Assembly (NCBI GenBank): GCA_013397865.1
Contig: VZTI01001048.1
Span: forward strand, 2,267,819 to 2,331,818
Direction of reading: 5' to 3'
Source of the DNA: Struthidea cinerea
Lineage: Eukaryota; Chordata; Aves; Passeriformes; Corcoracidae
Length of the DNA stretch: 64,000 bases
The position numbers and the translations under genes are program-made. Below are positions 37,293-49,449 of the stretch, piece after piece. Position 1 is the first letter of the stretch, and each line of letters opens with the position of its first letter. The notes below the pieces were generated by a model. The model was given only the letters and a program-made list of their open reading frames with translations. It did not search any database and was not told the DNA's origin.

Positions 37293-40070
37293 GAGTTTAG
37301 AAACAAAATTGCTCTATTCTGCTTTTGTAAGCTGTAAGAAATTTGCCGAGCTCTTCTATTTTGCTCATAATATTGCATATATATGATCACTCAAATATTT
37401 TCCTAGCATGAATCTTATGTTGCCTTCATTATCCCGTTAAACATAGTTAAAAATCACCCATAGTCTGTGTACTGCAAATCCATACTTTGGGAGGCAGTTT
37501 TGAAATATCTCATATGTCTGATTTTTATTTAAAGTATAGTTGTCAGTTAATTCACTATCACATTTAATAACCTATACAATGCATAGCTATAACTGCAGAT
37601 TGTAACCTCAATTTTTCACATTTATGGGCTTTCTTGCATATTAATCTAAGGAAAAGTAAAGATAGGGCAGTTGCATATAGAACTTCATAAATAATAGTGC
37701 TTGAGGCTGCTACCCGAGTTGTGAAAGAAACACTGTTTTTCTCCAATGACATGAAGCTTTAAGGACTTTATGTCCTGATCAAGAAGGAATGCTTTAATAA
37801 GCATCCATGTTAGAGGGTTTGTGCTGTGTAAGCTTGGTACAGACCATATGGGCAAAAAGGCACATTGTGTGGCGACAACTGCCCTGCTTGTCATCCCCAA
37901 TCATACTTGCTCTAATCCTCGTTTTAATTTACTCTGCTTGTACAGCACCAATCCTGCCAGTGCGGTCCTTAGGGTCCCTTCATTCCTGCCATTTATGACA
38001 AGGAATATGCAAAGGCACAATTATTCATCCACTAAGGTGACAGAGAAGGGCTCTGCTTGGGAATATGTTCCCAGACTTGCAGCATCATAATGTCAGTTGT
38101 TAAAGCACTTTGCAGTTGCAAACAATTCTTGAGAGACTTTTTTCTTTTAGTATAAATTTTGAACACAGAAGTGCTAAGACTAAATGAATCCTTATTGATT
38201 AAGCAGTGTGCACTGCTGGAAAGTTTCAATAAATAACATTCTTCATACTTTGCCTTTTATCCAAATGGGTTGTTTTTTGTCTTTCGGCTTCCACTTAATT
38301 ATTGTGCTCTTATCATTTGTTTAACTTCAGACAAGGGATAGTATGTTGAGGCACCCTTATTAAGTTTTACATATTGTATATTGTTTATATTCTGCTGTAC
38401 ACCACATTCCTAAACGGACAAAAAAAAAAAGCCAACAAAAAACCCTCAAGTGTAGCATTCAGCCTCTCAAGTCCATGATGTATTTCATTTGCTACGGTCA
38501 GAGCAATTTTAACAATGCCTTTCATTTTCTTATAGCCTAAAATGATTTTCTTTCTGTGAGGCCATTCTCCAAAACTTCTCTTCCCTTTTCAGGGTATCAT
38601 TTGCAATTTAAAGCTAACCTGGTGAGTGTACTCACAATAGGCTTGCCCATAAAATGGTTCAAGGCCTGCCTGCATGCCTAATGAGGTTGATGTTGAGCTA
38701 TTTAGCTCTTTGTCCTTCCATAATATCTACTTAATGCAGTTCAATGGGAGTGGATTGTTAGAAGCATTAAAGATTCTATTAAGTCTTTACTAAAGCCACT
38801 CTATTCTAGTCCAGCTGTATAGTGGCAAGGGCATTAAATTTGAGAATGTAGTGGGAACAAGGGGCCTGAAAAAGCACCTATAAAAAAAGGACAAATTTCC
38901 TAACGAAGTAAGACCACACTCAATTTAAGACCTGTTACTTTTGTATCTAGATCTAAAGACTTTCTCAATGTGCATCTCACAGTGTTCTGAATTAACTCTC
39001 ATTTCCCTTAATGGATGAACAAGGTACAGTTTAAATCTTCATCTATTTTGAAAGAACATGAGTAGATTTTTGCTTCACCACCCTATTGAAAACAAATAGC
39101 ATTATGACTTTAATCTCAGAGAAACTACCAAAATTTTGCAAATGCCTCCTTTCAGATAACATTTGAAAGCAATAGATTTTGCCATTTGCTTAAATACTGT
39201 AGTAAGATTTGTCTGAATCAGGAATTCAGAAATCTCTGCACTTTGGGGGGAAGATAAACAATGCTTCTGACAAAAAAAAAATTAATTCAATGCCTTGTTT
39301 TGCTTAAGGGTTTGTTTTTTTAATCAGGTCTGTATGGTGCTAGCCACCAGCACTGAGACGAGGGGAAAAAAAAAAGAAGGGGTAGAATGGCCAGGATTTC
39401 ACACAGTTGGCATTGACTTGGCTTGAAGAGGCAAGCACTAAGCTGTCTTTTCAACCATAGTAAAAACCCTCCATCTGGCCACCCTGAAACTCTGTTAGCT
39501 TGTTCAACTCGCTGTCGGCTGATTGGGCTTTGTGAAGCAGAAGTAACAACATCAATAGTATAAACCCTTGCCACTTGAGAGTATTACATTTCATTTCATG
39601 CTTGACTTAATCAAAACTGGGGAAATGAAATTTACACCTTTTTGATGTTCTTTTCCCTGCTGTTTAAGGAGAAGAATCTTAACCCATTTGATCTTCACAT
39701 GCACCCAATAAATGACCAAATATGCCAAGCTGCCAAAAGCAGACGGCTGCCAGTTGCCAGTTTATGTCAGGTCACTGTGAGAGAGCTTAATGCAGAAGGT
39801 CTTGAGTTTCATACCAAATACTTCGGTTTGCAGCACAGTATTTTGGTTGCAGTGTCAACAATTTAGCTCCCCTCCCTATTAATATTAAACTATTATAAAG
39901 AAAGCAGAAATGTCTTTTTTTTTGTGGAGGGAAATATGTTAGCAGGCAGCTGTTGCGTGACAGTCAGGAGAGAATGACAGAGATGAAATGAAGCTGAGTT
40001 GGAATTGCTTCTTCAAACCCTTGACATTTGTTCCTTTCTTTCCTGGCTCTGATCTACACGATATACATAG
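37293..40070. other. Non-coding stretch, no gene recognised
   Basis: Several frames of 60-90 codons without features. 38600-38780 is complex AT-rich sequence (for example CATGCCTAATGAGGTTGATG) that could be a conserved element, but no specific structure supports this. Confidence 0.45.
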
Positions 40071-40085
40071 TTGTTGTTGTTGTTT
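40071..40085. repeat. (TTG)5 microsatellite
   Basis: Five TTG units. Confidence 0.9.
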
Positions 40086-40274
40086 TTCCTGCTAATAACA
40101 AGACAGTGCAGTGCTGGATTAGAGATTGAGTGAAAAATGGGACTGGTGATAAGGTTTTCCCCATGCCTGGGGGGAGGCTCATTAAATGGGAGATCAGATC
40201 GCTACAAAATACATACATGAATAAAACCAACAACTAACAAAGTTCTCTCTGCAACTTGCTGATGGAGACAGCGT

Positions 40275-40500
40275 TTGATTTCAGCACACTCAGGCCTGGG
40301 AAGAGGCTTTGCTGCTCATTCCACTGCCGAGTTTGGACGCGTCACTTGGCCTCGGTGCCCAGCACGGGGTGTTGGGGCGGGTGGGAGATGCGCTGTCACC
40401 ACCTGCCTGGGGCTGGCTCCGCACCGCGAAACACGCGCACAGACACTGCGCAACAGGTCCCTGCCTTCCCCGCCGCCGTCCTGCTCCCTTCTGAGACCTT
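40275..40500. promoter_or_regulatory. CpG-dense block, upstream half of a CpG island
   Basis: Between about 40325 and 40490 I count 16 CpG dinucleotides, including three CGCG words, in a locally GC-rich stretch inside a CpG-poor, AT-rich region. Together with the block at 40960-41160 this is the strongest promoter-like composition in the window. Overlapping frames on both strands here reflect the high GC. Confidence 0.5.
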
Positions 40501-40959
40501 TCGCCTTTTGTCAAGGGCCCACATTTATGACTTGATGAAAACATTTGTAATAGATCATCAAATGCTGATACATTCTGAGGGACAATATCCCATTTGTTAA
40601 ATATGAATTAACATTAACACAGATCCCCCGTCGCAAAAAGGCGAAGGGTTTTGACACCTTTTCAGCAGGACAGGCCGGGCCCCAGTGAAGAAAGCCAAGG
40701 GCCTGTAAAGGAACTTGTCCCGAATGGTGATCCTCAGGCTCTTGTGTGACAAGGTACATAGTTTCTATTCAGGAACAGGCAGATTATCGGTTACTATAGT
40801 TTCCCTAATGCTCAAATGGAGCTGAGGCCTAAGCTGAACAGAATAGGTTAAAAGGTGCCGATGTTTGGGCCTGCGAAACCACATGTTGAGAGTCAGAGAC
40901 CAAACAACACAAAGAGCACATCTCTCCGGTCTTTGATGTCTTCTCTGAGGGACTCAGAG
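40501..40959. other. Intervening sequence between two CpG-dense blocks
   Basis: Lower CpG content than the flanks, with scattered CpGs near 40627-40645. No gene was recognised. Confidence 0.4.
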
Positions 40960-41160
40960 TGAGAAAAATGCGGCCGTGCCCCCGCGCCCAGCGGCCGGAC
41001 AATGCGGCAGTGTGGGAGCGCCGGGCGCCGCGGGCCTCCGGCGGGAGCCGGGCTTCTCCTGGGCCGGAGCAGAGGAGAGCGGCACAGCCCGTCTCAGAAC
41101 ACCCTGTAACCACCACGCGCAGCTTCCCTCATTCTTCCCCTGTGAGCCACGCGCTGTAGT
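40960..41160. promoter_or_regulatory. CpG-island core, candidate promoter
   Basis: About 22 CpGs lie between 40968 and 41155. They include a NotI-type GCGGCCG start, GGGCGCCGCGGG and paired CACGCG words. GC content is far above the surroundings. In birds and mammals such unmethylated islands usually mark transcription start sites. No TATA box or known gene start was recognised. Confidence 0.55.
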
Positions 41161-41199
41161 CTTAAACACGCACAAACTTAGGACCTTGAAGCAGTGAGT
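41161..41199 (+). other. Splice donor just downstream of the CpG island
   Basis: AAGCA followed by GTGAGT (41194-41199) is a near-consensus plus-strand donor, 34 bp beyond the CpG-dense core. This fits the end of a noncoding or 5'-untranslated first exon of a plus-strand transcript starting in the island. The partner exon was not identified. Confidence 0.3.
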
Positions 41200-41559
41200 T
41201 TAACTAGACTTAATCTTCTGTTTTCTGCGTTCGTTTCCATTTAGCCTGTTCTTTAGCATTCCCTTTGTGTTGCGTGCTTTTAAAACTCTTTACAGCACTT
41301 CAGCTAGCAGCTTTTTATTTCCCTGCGTGCCTCAGTGTCTGCTCTGAATCCGCTGCGGAGTTGGTGAAGCGGCTGCTCTGTGCTTCCTGCATGAATCACT
41401 GATTCTGCTCTTTTTTCCATTTGTGAGTATACAGTGTTTTTAAGCAATTCATATTCACCATAAAAATGTTCCATGTAGGATATCCTCTGATAGCACAAGT
41501 GATGCTTTTGCATTTTTCATAAGCAAGATTAAAATACCCACTCCTTGTGCTCACAACGT

Positions 41560-41774
41560 AGGTCTCCTCCATTCTGCTGCAACTCAGTTTAGTATTTTAA
41601 TTTTTTATTAAAACTCTCATAAGCAAGATAAATGTGCATTGGCACTAAGGGGAGACTGCCAGCTTTGATAGGTTATATTGCCACAATTTGCTGCTGCTCT
41701 TTAAGTATTCTAGCTCTCAAGATCCAAGTATTATGCAAAGCAAAATTAATCAGCACCTGCATCTTTTAAAATAA
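41560..41774. promoter_or_regulatory. Possible conserved noncoding element
   Basis: Complex AT-rich sequence with CAAAATTAATCAGCAC and no repeat, directly downstream of the CpG island. Texture only. Confidence 0.2.
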
Positions 41775-41792
41775 TAGAATTCATGAATTCTA
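41775..41792. repeat. Perfect 18-bp palindrome
   Basis: TAGAATTCATGAATTCTA is its own reverse complement and contains two GAATTC words. It does not extend further. Confidence 0.9.
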
Positions 41793-41999
41793 AAGTTTTA
41801 TCAGCATTATTGTAATTCCGATTGTCGTCAGTTCTTTATACCATTATAGAAAAATATCTAATTGTAACAACTGTATTCCTATAGTGAACATATTACTTGA
41901 ATTCAAGCCCTAACAATGGCAATAGGATAACTGTCCTTGAATTTGAGCCTTTTGTGATACATCAATAGGCTTACAATGTGCTGAATTAGCAGGCATATT

Positions 42000-42100
42000 A
42001 ATGGGCAGATGCAGCACCAGCCCATTCTTTTTACCCAAATCTTCTTATGCAAATACCCCATGAATCCAGTTCAAAGAGCTAGCTTTAAAATGAGCTTCTA
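42000..42100. promoter_or_regulatory. Octamer motif in complex sequence
   Basis: ATGCAAAT at 42047-42054 is the exact POU/OCT octamer, in a non-repetitive stretch. Whether it is used is unknown. Confidence 0.25.
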
Positions 42101-42399
42101 CACACATTCAGATGGGTCCTTTCACAACTGCAATGGGACTTAGATAGAAAGTGACATGAGAAAAGTTTAGACACTTGTTTTTATAACTGAACATGATCTT
42201 GTTATCATAATCTGATACTGGTAACTGGCATGGTCTGGTTGTAGAATTTTAAGCCTTTAACAGAGGGAGATAATCTAGGCCTTTGTGCTACAATGTACTG
42301 AATTCTGCACTTGGTGAAAGCTATCAATGGGAATCGCAGTTCATGCTTTTTCAAACAAAACTTTTTCATGGTAAAAGCTTTTATCCTATGATAATTACT

Positions 42400-42720
42400 T
42401 AACTGATTGTAGCGGTGCCTTTAACATTAGTGAGCTCATAACAAGGACACATAAAAGAGGCTGCATTATTTCAGAATAAATAAATTATCAAATAAACAGT
42501 TTTTGTTTGCTTGTTGAACTAAATGGTAATGAGGGCATTATTAAAAATGCTAATGTATGGCAGCACGGCTAGTAAAAGTTAATGTATTTTATGAACTTTT
42601 TTTGTTCGCTCTGTTTCTTGTGATTTTCTCATCAACAGCATCAGGACACGAATGGTTTTAATGATTTAATTGCAAATTTAGGAAAACCTGCCAAAGAAAA
42701 AGAAGGATGATAGTTTTACT
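42400..42720. promoter_or_regulatory. Possible conserved noncoding element
   Basis: Contains TTAACATTAGTGAGC, GGTAATGAGGGCATTATTAAAAATGCTAATG and similar homeodomain-type words in unique sequence. This is compositional suspicion only. Confidence 0.2.
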
Positions 42721-42912
42721 AGATCGATAATGTTGAAATCCCTTCCTTTAGAGTTAATTTTAAATTGCTCTGCAATTTCAATGAAAGCCTATGGTTTTCT
42801 AAGTGGTAGATTGGATTTTTTTAAACTGTCTATTTTAAGAAGTCCAAAAGCTGGTGAGAAGGAATTTCTTGTTGACATTTCCCCTACATGCTGACCAAGC
42901 TTCATTAAAGCA

Positions 42913-42944
42913 ATGCTTCCTACAGAATATTCTATAGGAAGCAT
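42913..42944. repeat. 32-bp near-perfect palindrome
   Basis: The two arms, 42913-42928 and 42929-42944, pair at 15 of 16 positions; the only mismatch is C42923 against A42934. The centre AGAATATTCT has the nGAAnnTTCn heat-shock-element layout, flanked by CTTCCT and AGGAAG ETS-type words. Confidence 0.9.
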
Positions 42945-42999
42945 AAAGACAACCGAGAATCGATTCTCAGCTGGAGCAAATTGGCATAACTAATTGACT

Positions 43000-45280
43000 T
43001 CTGTGAATCTGGTCAACACTGTTTCAGCCTTGGCCAATGTGTGGAGTTGATAGATGTAGGTAATTTAAACTATAGGAGATTATTGCAAAAAATGAGAGGG
43101 GAAATTATCTGCTCTTTTATCATTGCATTTAGGTAATCATAATGTATACTAGGCTAGTCCTGTACAGCATTATCAATTGGTTTATTCTTTACAAATTTTT
43201 TCTGAAATGAGTATTTATACTGTGTTCTGAAACATTAATGAGGTGATTCTTATACCAAGAGCTTTGGTGCAGTAGATGAACATAAAAACCAGCAATACTC
43301 ATACAGTTATTTTTAGACTACTACAAGAATTTCATGTAGATGCATACTGGTAAAAATATTATGGGTTGTGCATGATAACCTTCATGGAGGAATGCTTTAT
43401 TAAGATTTTTTGGCAGCAAACATAAGAGTTCCAGATTCTTCTTCTAGGCACTTTGTGTTTCAGCTCTAACTAGCAGCATTGTTTTGGGACATGAAACATT
43501 TGGCCAACGCTTTGATTTTTAGTATTGTTTTCCATTTTCTGTAAACCTGCAATAGGAAACTTATGTGCTGAAAGAACACGTCAAGTTAACCTATGGGTGC
43601 ATAGAGGGCACAATTCTGAATTCAGATGTATGTAAGTCAACCCTGTCTCAGAAATATATCCGTCACCATTGATTTAGCTTTATCACACTTAGACTTTGAT
43701 ACTTAACTGCTTAATTTTCTTTTTTTTTTTCTTTGTGGATGAAGCTGAAGTGATCAAATGAAGTTATATTTGCTTACCCATTTTTGCTGTATCTGGTATT
43801 GTTTAATCAGAACATTGAGAAAGATCTGGAAGGAAATCAGTGAAGGAGAACAACTGAAGAGGTGAAATGTCAAAGGCGAGAAGCATAAATCAGTTAGAAC
43901 AGTAAAATGCCTGGAGGGCAAACTGTGTGGTAGAGCAGTGGAAGGAGAGAAAGATGGGGAATCATCTAGAACATCAGTATCAGACGCGAAACTGTATGTT
44001 ATATAAAAGAGGAAAGGAAATGTTGTGTAAATTAATGGCAGATAACATCATCTAGGGAGTAGAACAAATGAAAGGAAACTTGGAAATTCTCAAGAACATG
44101 TAACTTACATGTTATTTTACTGCAGTTCACCAAGACAGAGTTCATGTTTCACAATGTCAACAGTAACAAAAGACAAGGTAAAGCAGATTGTACAAGCAAA
44201 ATTAATTTGAATGTGTTTCAATCCCATTAATGTGTCTGTTGGGCTTCAGTAGTGGAGGGCAAAACAGGAGAAGACAGAAATGAAGTGTGTTATTTTTAGA
44301 ATTTATTTTTTGAGAAGTAGAGTGGCTGGAGTGGCTGTGAGCATGGTTTTTTTAGGAAAGCAGAATTTAATATTCTGCCATGAAAATCAAGTCCTTGTGT
44401 CCTTTTACTCAAGGAACAGATATTCTCTGAAAAAGGAGTTTCATGATGGTAAAGACTGTCTGCAATTCTAAGTCAAATTTTCAGAACGTGTTTTATAAAG
44501 ATGTGCACTGTTTCTGTAAATCAAAGCTGTCTAAAATATTTGCAGCCAAATCATATTTGGATATTTTGCAAATTAAGTGGAATGTTTTGACAGTTTGAAA
44601 TAAAACCCTTTCATTTCTAGATGGCATTTTTCCATAAAAGTGAAATTAATCTATCTCAAAGAAAAGGGTTTCAGTATCATTCCTTGCACTGCTCTTGTTG
44701 ACTTTTACGCATTTCAGTACTTTGAGAAACTGGGATAAGTATGTATTTTGGTGCTTGGAGGAACTGGATCCTACCATGTTTGAGATAAGCCTTAGTTTGT
44801 CCTATAGACAAAGCTGAAATTCATCCCCAAGAGATTCAAATTCTTGATTTTGTCTTTTTGACATCTGGCACTGAAAGAATAGTTTCATGCCTGCTTTTCT
44901 ATTTCTTTTTGTACACAGGATGATTAATATATATTTTTTTTTTAAATGCTCATTTTTCAAATCCCCTTCCAGGGAACAGTTTGGCATGCATTGGGTCCTC
45001 TGAGCAAACCTGTGTTTTCTAACTACAGGTGTTCACCCAGCAGTAACGTTGCACTGCTCTGCATTCCAACCAGAACAAAAAAATGAATTATACTCACAAA
45101 ATATGCCAATGTTCCCAGTTTTGTGCCTTCATCAGGGATGAAATGTTAGTATACTCTGCTAAATCCAAGTCAATGATAAAAGAATCATGAGAAATGCGAA
45201 TGGAATTGTTTTTGTGCCAAGTGGAGTGCAATGAGGCTTTACTGTTTGATGAACATCTGTAGATACTCTGGATTCCCCCA
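43000..45280. other. Non-coding stretch, no gene recognised
   Basis: The plus strand is purine-rich between about 43815 and 44100. Frames are short and featureless. Confidence 0.5.
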
Positions 45281-45401
45281 TTGCATTTGTGCTGTGTAGG
45301 TGGTAATGATGGTGCTTTCTCTCTAACATCACCAGAGCTGTTATCATTATGCTCAGTTTGCTGCAGTCTTACCGCTCCTCTCTGCTTTTCTTACCTTCCA
45401 G

Positions 45402-45668
45402 GTATTAGATGTGCAATACCCTACAGCAAATACAACTTCAGCCTAAGTAAATCTCACCTTTTCTCTGTAATTTCAGAGCAGAATTTTATAGCAAAGCCAG
45501 CATTCCTCCCATTAAAATGCCATCTGGGGGGATTTCTGTATGCAGGGAACACCTCAGAACTGACTGCCCTCTCCCAAGTCGTACAAGAAGTTGGTGATGA
45601 GTTTGACAATGCAACCCAAATCATCTTATTCAGCATGTGGTTCAGCTTCTTTCACTTATACCTGACAG
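45402..45668 (+). CDS. Possible coding exon, unknown protein
   Basis: A strong polypyrimidine tract and AG (CTCTCTGCTTTTCTTACCTTCCAG, ending 45401) is followed by 267 bp that are fully open. They end at ACAG followed by GTGGAG (donor at 45669). The length is a multiple of three. The frame belongs to a 141-codon open stretch (45281-45706). Its product is mixed, with a hydrophobic C-terminal part (IILFSMWFSFFHLYL), and matches no family I know. It may well be chance. Confidence 0.2.
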
Positions 45669-45709
45669 GTGGAGAAGAAAAGGATTGTTTACTTAGAAAT
45701 AATTAAACA

Positions 45710-46157
45710 ACTTCTGTTTTCTGAGATGTTTATTCTAGTAGCACTAGGGATTTACATGGATGTGTTGAGCATGGGATCAAATTAAAAGCTATCATGTATC
45801 AGGATGGGTTTTTTGCATGGATATTGGTTTAGCCTTTGAGTCTACGTGTAAGCACCATGCCATTTGTGCCTGAGGGATAAAGTAGCAGAGGAGAAGTTCC
45901 CTGGATACCCTGGCCATTTGCTCTGGGAAACACTTGGCACAGTAAATCACTGATTTAAATATAAGGCAGGTATGCTTTCATGAGATCACCGTGGCCGTGG
46001 GGCTTTCTTTGTCTTTCTTTGTGCTCTGGTTTAGTTTGAAATAAGGGTGGAGGTATTTGTAAGTGGTCAGACCCCTTGGAGATAAAAGCACTGGGACAGT
46101 AGGTCTGTGTTAGACCAACATCATGATCAGATGTGAGGTCTAGTGCATGAATGCCAG
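45710..46157. other. Non-coding stretch, nothing recognised
   Basis: No gene or repeat recognised. Confidence 0.5.
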
Positions 46158-46214
46158 AGAGTCATGAAATAGCTTGGGTTGGAAGGGACCTTAAAGATCA
46201 CCCAGTTCCAGCAC
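46158..46214 (-). mobile_element. CR1 LINE, short 3' end
   Basis: GTCATGAAATAGCTTGGGTTGGAAGGGACCTTAAAGATCACCCAGTTCCAGC is the reverse orientation of the avian CR1 3' end. Similarity stops after about 57 bp, so the copy is severely 5'-truncated. Confidence 0.9.
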
Positions 46215-48304
46215 AGTTAGTTCAGAAGGTTTAGAGAAATAATTTCTTCACTGCTTGTGATAGCCCTACAAATGCATAGCTGCTACGGTTGTGGTAAGTC
46301 TACAACTACAAATGAAGAGTGACAGGGAGAAGAAGGAAAATTGGCTCCTTAATCCAGTGTCTCTAAAAGAGGATTGAAAAAAAAATTTAACATGTTAAAA
46401 TAATTCAAATTACTGAAAAACATGTAAAATTGTTATTGCTCCCGAGGCAGCCAATAAATATTATTACTGTGTTGGCTGAATCCAAACATAAAATATCTTC
46501 TCCCTGGTTTTTAAAGCCATTGACAGATACAATAGACACCCCAAGCCAACTCTTAATCTTGGGTTTAAGATTTAGATTTGTTCTAGATGTTAGAATTAAC
46601 CCTGGTTAGAATACATGATAGATTTCTATTCTAACAGAGAAATATCCCCTCTTCAGAAGAAATCCCCTTCTTAAATCATCTAGTCTGTGACATCCCCTTA
46701 ATCCCTTTATTTTTCTCGAATTTAGCATAAATACTTCCCTTTCTTGCACCTCCATCTGTTTGTTCTACTTTTTTGCCTTGGTTCCTGTCAATGATGCATG
46801 GAGCTGTGTTTTCAGTCAGAAGGGCATTAGCTAAAGCAGTAGTTTCCCAGAGCTGGTGCCAGAGAAGTAGACTGAATGTCTTGAGAATGGTGAAAGTCAT
46901 AAATATACAGGGACACACATTGATCTGTATGCATGCAGGAGCGGAGACGGATGGGTGGGTAGATGTACACTCACACAGATAAATAATACAGCCAGTGAAT
47001 GTATACACAGCTATTGGAAAAGTCGGAGAATTCTAAAATGCTCTCACTAATAGTCTGGTTAATGAATACAAATGCAGTGCGAACTCAAGCAAGCTTAATG
47101 CTTACAATGGTTTATTCCCAGGCATCTACAGAGTGGTAAGGAGGAGAATTAACATAGGATTATCATATTTTACACATAGACATACTTGCCAATCCTTTTA
47201 AGAATACTTTAAGGACATATCTAGCGTCTAAGTATTTGGAAGTAAGAATCACTAAATACAGACTGGGCAAACCACTTAGCTATAATTCTTTCGAGTTACT
47301 TGCTGTATGACAGAACTGCATGTTCAGTTGATTTCTGCATAATGAAATAAGCCATTCTAATTTTTAAATGTGGGAAGATAGCAGTTTGTAAGCTATCCTA
47401 AATATTTAAGAACATTTCATTTGATTAACTGAGCCGTATTTGGCACTATGAGGAGCTATCCATGACTTTAACACTAACAAAAATTGGTTCTGAAAGTGAA
47501 TGGTAAAAGAGATGTGTGTCTACCTGGCTTCAGGATTCAGCACATTTGTAAGGCACATTCCACAGATGTTGGATGTTTTACGCAGGTACAATCACGAATC
47601 TATAAAATCACCCAGCTGCATTATGTAGGTGTCTGACAATGTGAGCTGTGGTTTCACCATCATTAATATCCGATCTATGTGCTATCAAAGCACTCAGGGT
47701 AAATTTGATCTGGCTAAAGGATACTTGGGTTAACTCACAATATGCAGTTTGTGCTGGCTGTGGTAGGACAAACACTGTTTAATCTGGCGTTAAGGCTGCT
47801 GACACATTTTTTTTGAAAGATGGCAGAGTGAGATTTTTCTGAGTCTTTGCATCTTGTGACCACAGTGCTTTTTATTTGATAGTAATGGTCTAAAACCATG
47901 TCTTTAGCAATTGTAAAATATATTCTTGTATACAGCTCCTGTTAAAAATATATTTTAAAATCCCTGTTTAAATGTGCTTACTATTTCTTTTGTTGACCTG
48001 GGGAACATAGTTGCTTTCTTTTTTTGTTAATATTGCCCAAATTACTTACTTGCATAATTTATGGGAATATTTTTCAGATATGTTTCAGGATAGCTTTTGC
48101 CATAGGAAAAATTAAGTTTAAAACACACAGGTGAGTAGAAAAACCTTATTTCTTCAAAATTTTTAAACTGTATCGTGGATGAAAGGTTGCTTAGTGATGT
48201 TGTGTCCTGAAGGATTTTGCTGTGTCATTTCTCACCTTTCTACCTCTTCAATGCGAAGGAGAGCAGGAAGGGTAATTAGGAAAGTGCTGGGCCAAACTGC
48301 TCAG
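46215..48304. other. Non-coding stretch, no gene recognised
   Basis: A 110-codon minus-strand frame (46676-47008) has no recognisable motif. No repeat was identified. Confidence 0.5.
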
Positions 48305-48541
48305 TGACAGTCTAGCAAGGGGCAACAACCACAAAAGGTGCCTTGGGAAGATTCAAACTACATGTTAGGAGAAATGTTTCCCCTAGAAAGGTATGGTAAT
48401 ACTGGAACAGGTTGGCCAGAGACCCTTGGAACTTTTCAAGAGCTGGTTAGACAGAATCATGGCTTGTTTATTATTCATCACAGTTCTGGGGGGAAACAGA
48501 ACCCTTAAAGTTCACTTTTACTAATATTTCTATGACTGTGT
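48305..48541 (+). mobile_element. Decayed CR1 LINE, 3' region
   Basis: Words in CR1 order can be followed: TGACAGTCTAGCAAGGGGCAACAACCACAAA, then TACATGTTAGGAGAAATGTTTC, ACTGGAACAGGTTGGCCAGAGA, CCTTGGAACTTTTCAAGAGCTGGTTAGACA, and finally CCCTTAAAG with TTTCTATGACTGTG. It is far more diverged than the two other CR1 pieces, so an older subfamily. Confidence 0.8.
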
Positions 48542-49369
48542 TATTTTGTATCTACACTGCAGAGGTATTAGAGTAATTTATTCAGGTGGGATTTCCACTG
48601 TAGGTGAGTTTTCTTTGTGGGTGAATCTTATCAGTGGAATTTCAGTAATTTTGTATTGGCGCCATAAGTCAGCTGTGAAATAAACTGAGTGGATCGAATA
48701 CAAAAGACAAATATTGTATAACCATCATGCTTCCCATAACATAGGGATCATACTAAGTATTAAAAATCCTGTTTTCTTGTTGAAATCCACCATTAAAACC
48801 TATTGTGTATATATGCTTGAAAGTCCCTTTTTATTATGGACATCCTATGAGCCTTATTAAGCAAAACTAAACAAACCCTAAAAGTACAGCAGAGTGGTTC
48901 CTACCCTTTCAACAGCAGGACTAATCTGAAATTTGGTATTATTTCCCATGCTAATTCTTCATGTTTAGCTTTAAAATTCTTTATTGATAATTTTAAAAGA
49001 TTTTGAAAGGTAGTGAATACCATACAGGGTCAGACCAGTGACTGCTTATCAGTGTAGGAGCAGTGCGTCATCCTTTCCTTGGTATATCTTTCCAACAATC
49101 AGTGGTTCACTCTTCGCAGAACTAGGTGTGATCTGAGAACGCATCTCACAGCAGCATTCAGCACTTTTCATGTTTAAACCCATCGAAACATAGTATTAAT
49201 TATGGTGGTGCATCTAATGCTGCTGTCATTATCCTCTGATGGATTTTTCCAGAAGACTCAGCCACCAGATGTTCATTTGGTCAGTTTCCAAGAGAAATAT
49301 GCTCCTCTATACATCTTTCATTTGGCATTTAGTGACGTATTCACAGCAATGTTTGTGCAATTAAAAATA
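48542..49369. other. Non-coding stretch, nothing recognised
   Basis: No gene or repeat recognised. Confidence 0.5.
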
Positions 49370-49449
49370 TTTTGGTTGGGTTTGGTTTTTTGTTGGGGTT
49401 TTTGTTATGTTTTGTTTTGTTTTGTTTAGTTTTTTTGTGGGGGGGGTGG
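49370..49449. repeat. G/T-rich low-complexity tract
   Basis: Runs of TTTTG and GGTTTTT ending in a G run; no A except three positions. Similar tracts occur at 14366-14405, 53802-53833 and 55744-55771, and in reverse at 22452-22580. Confidence 0.8.
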
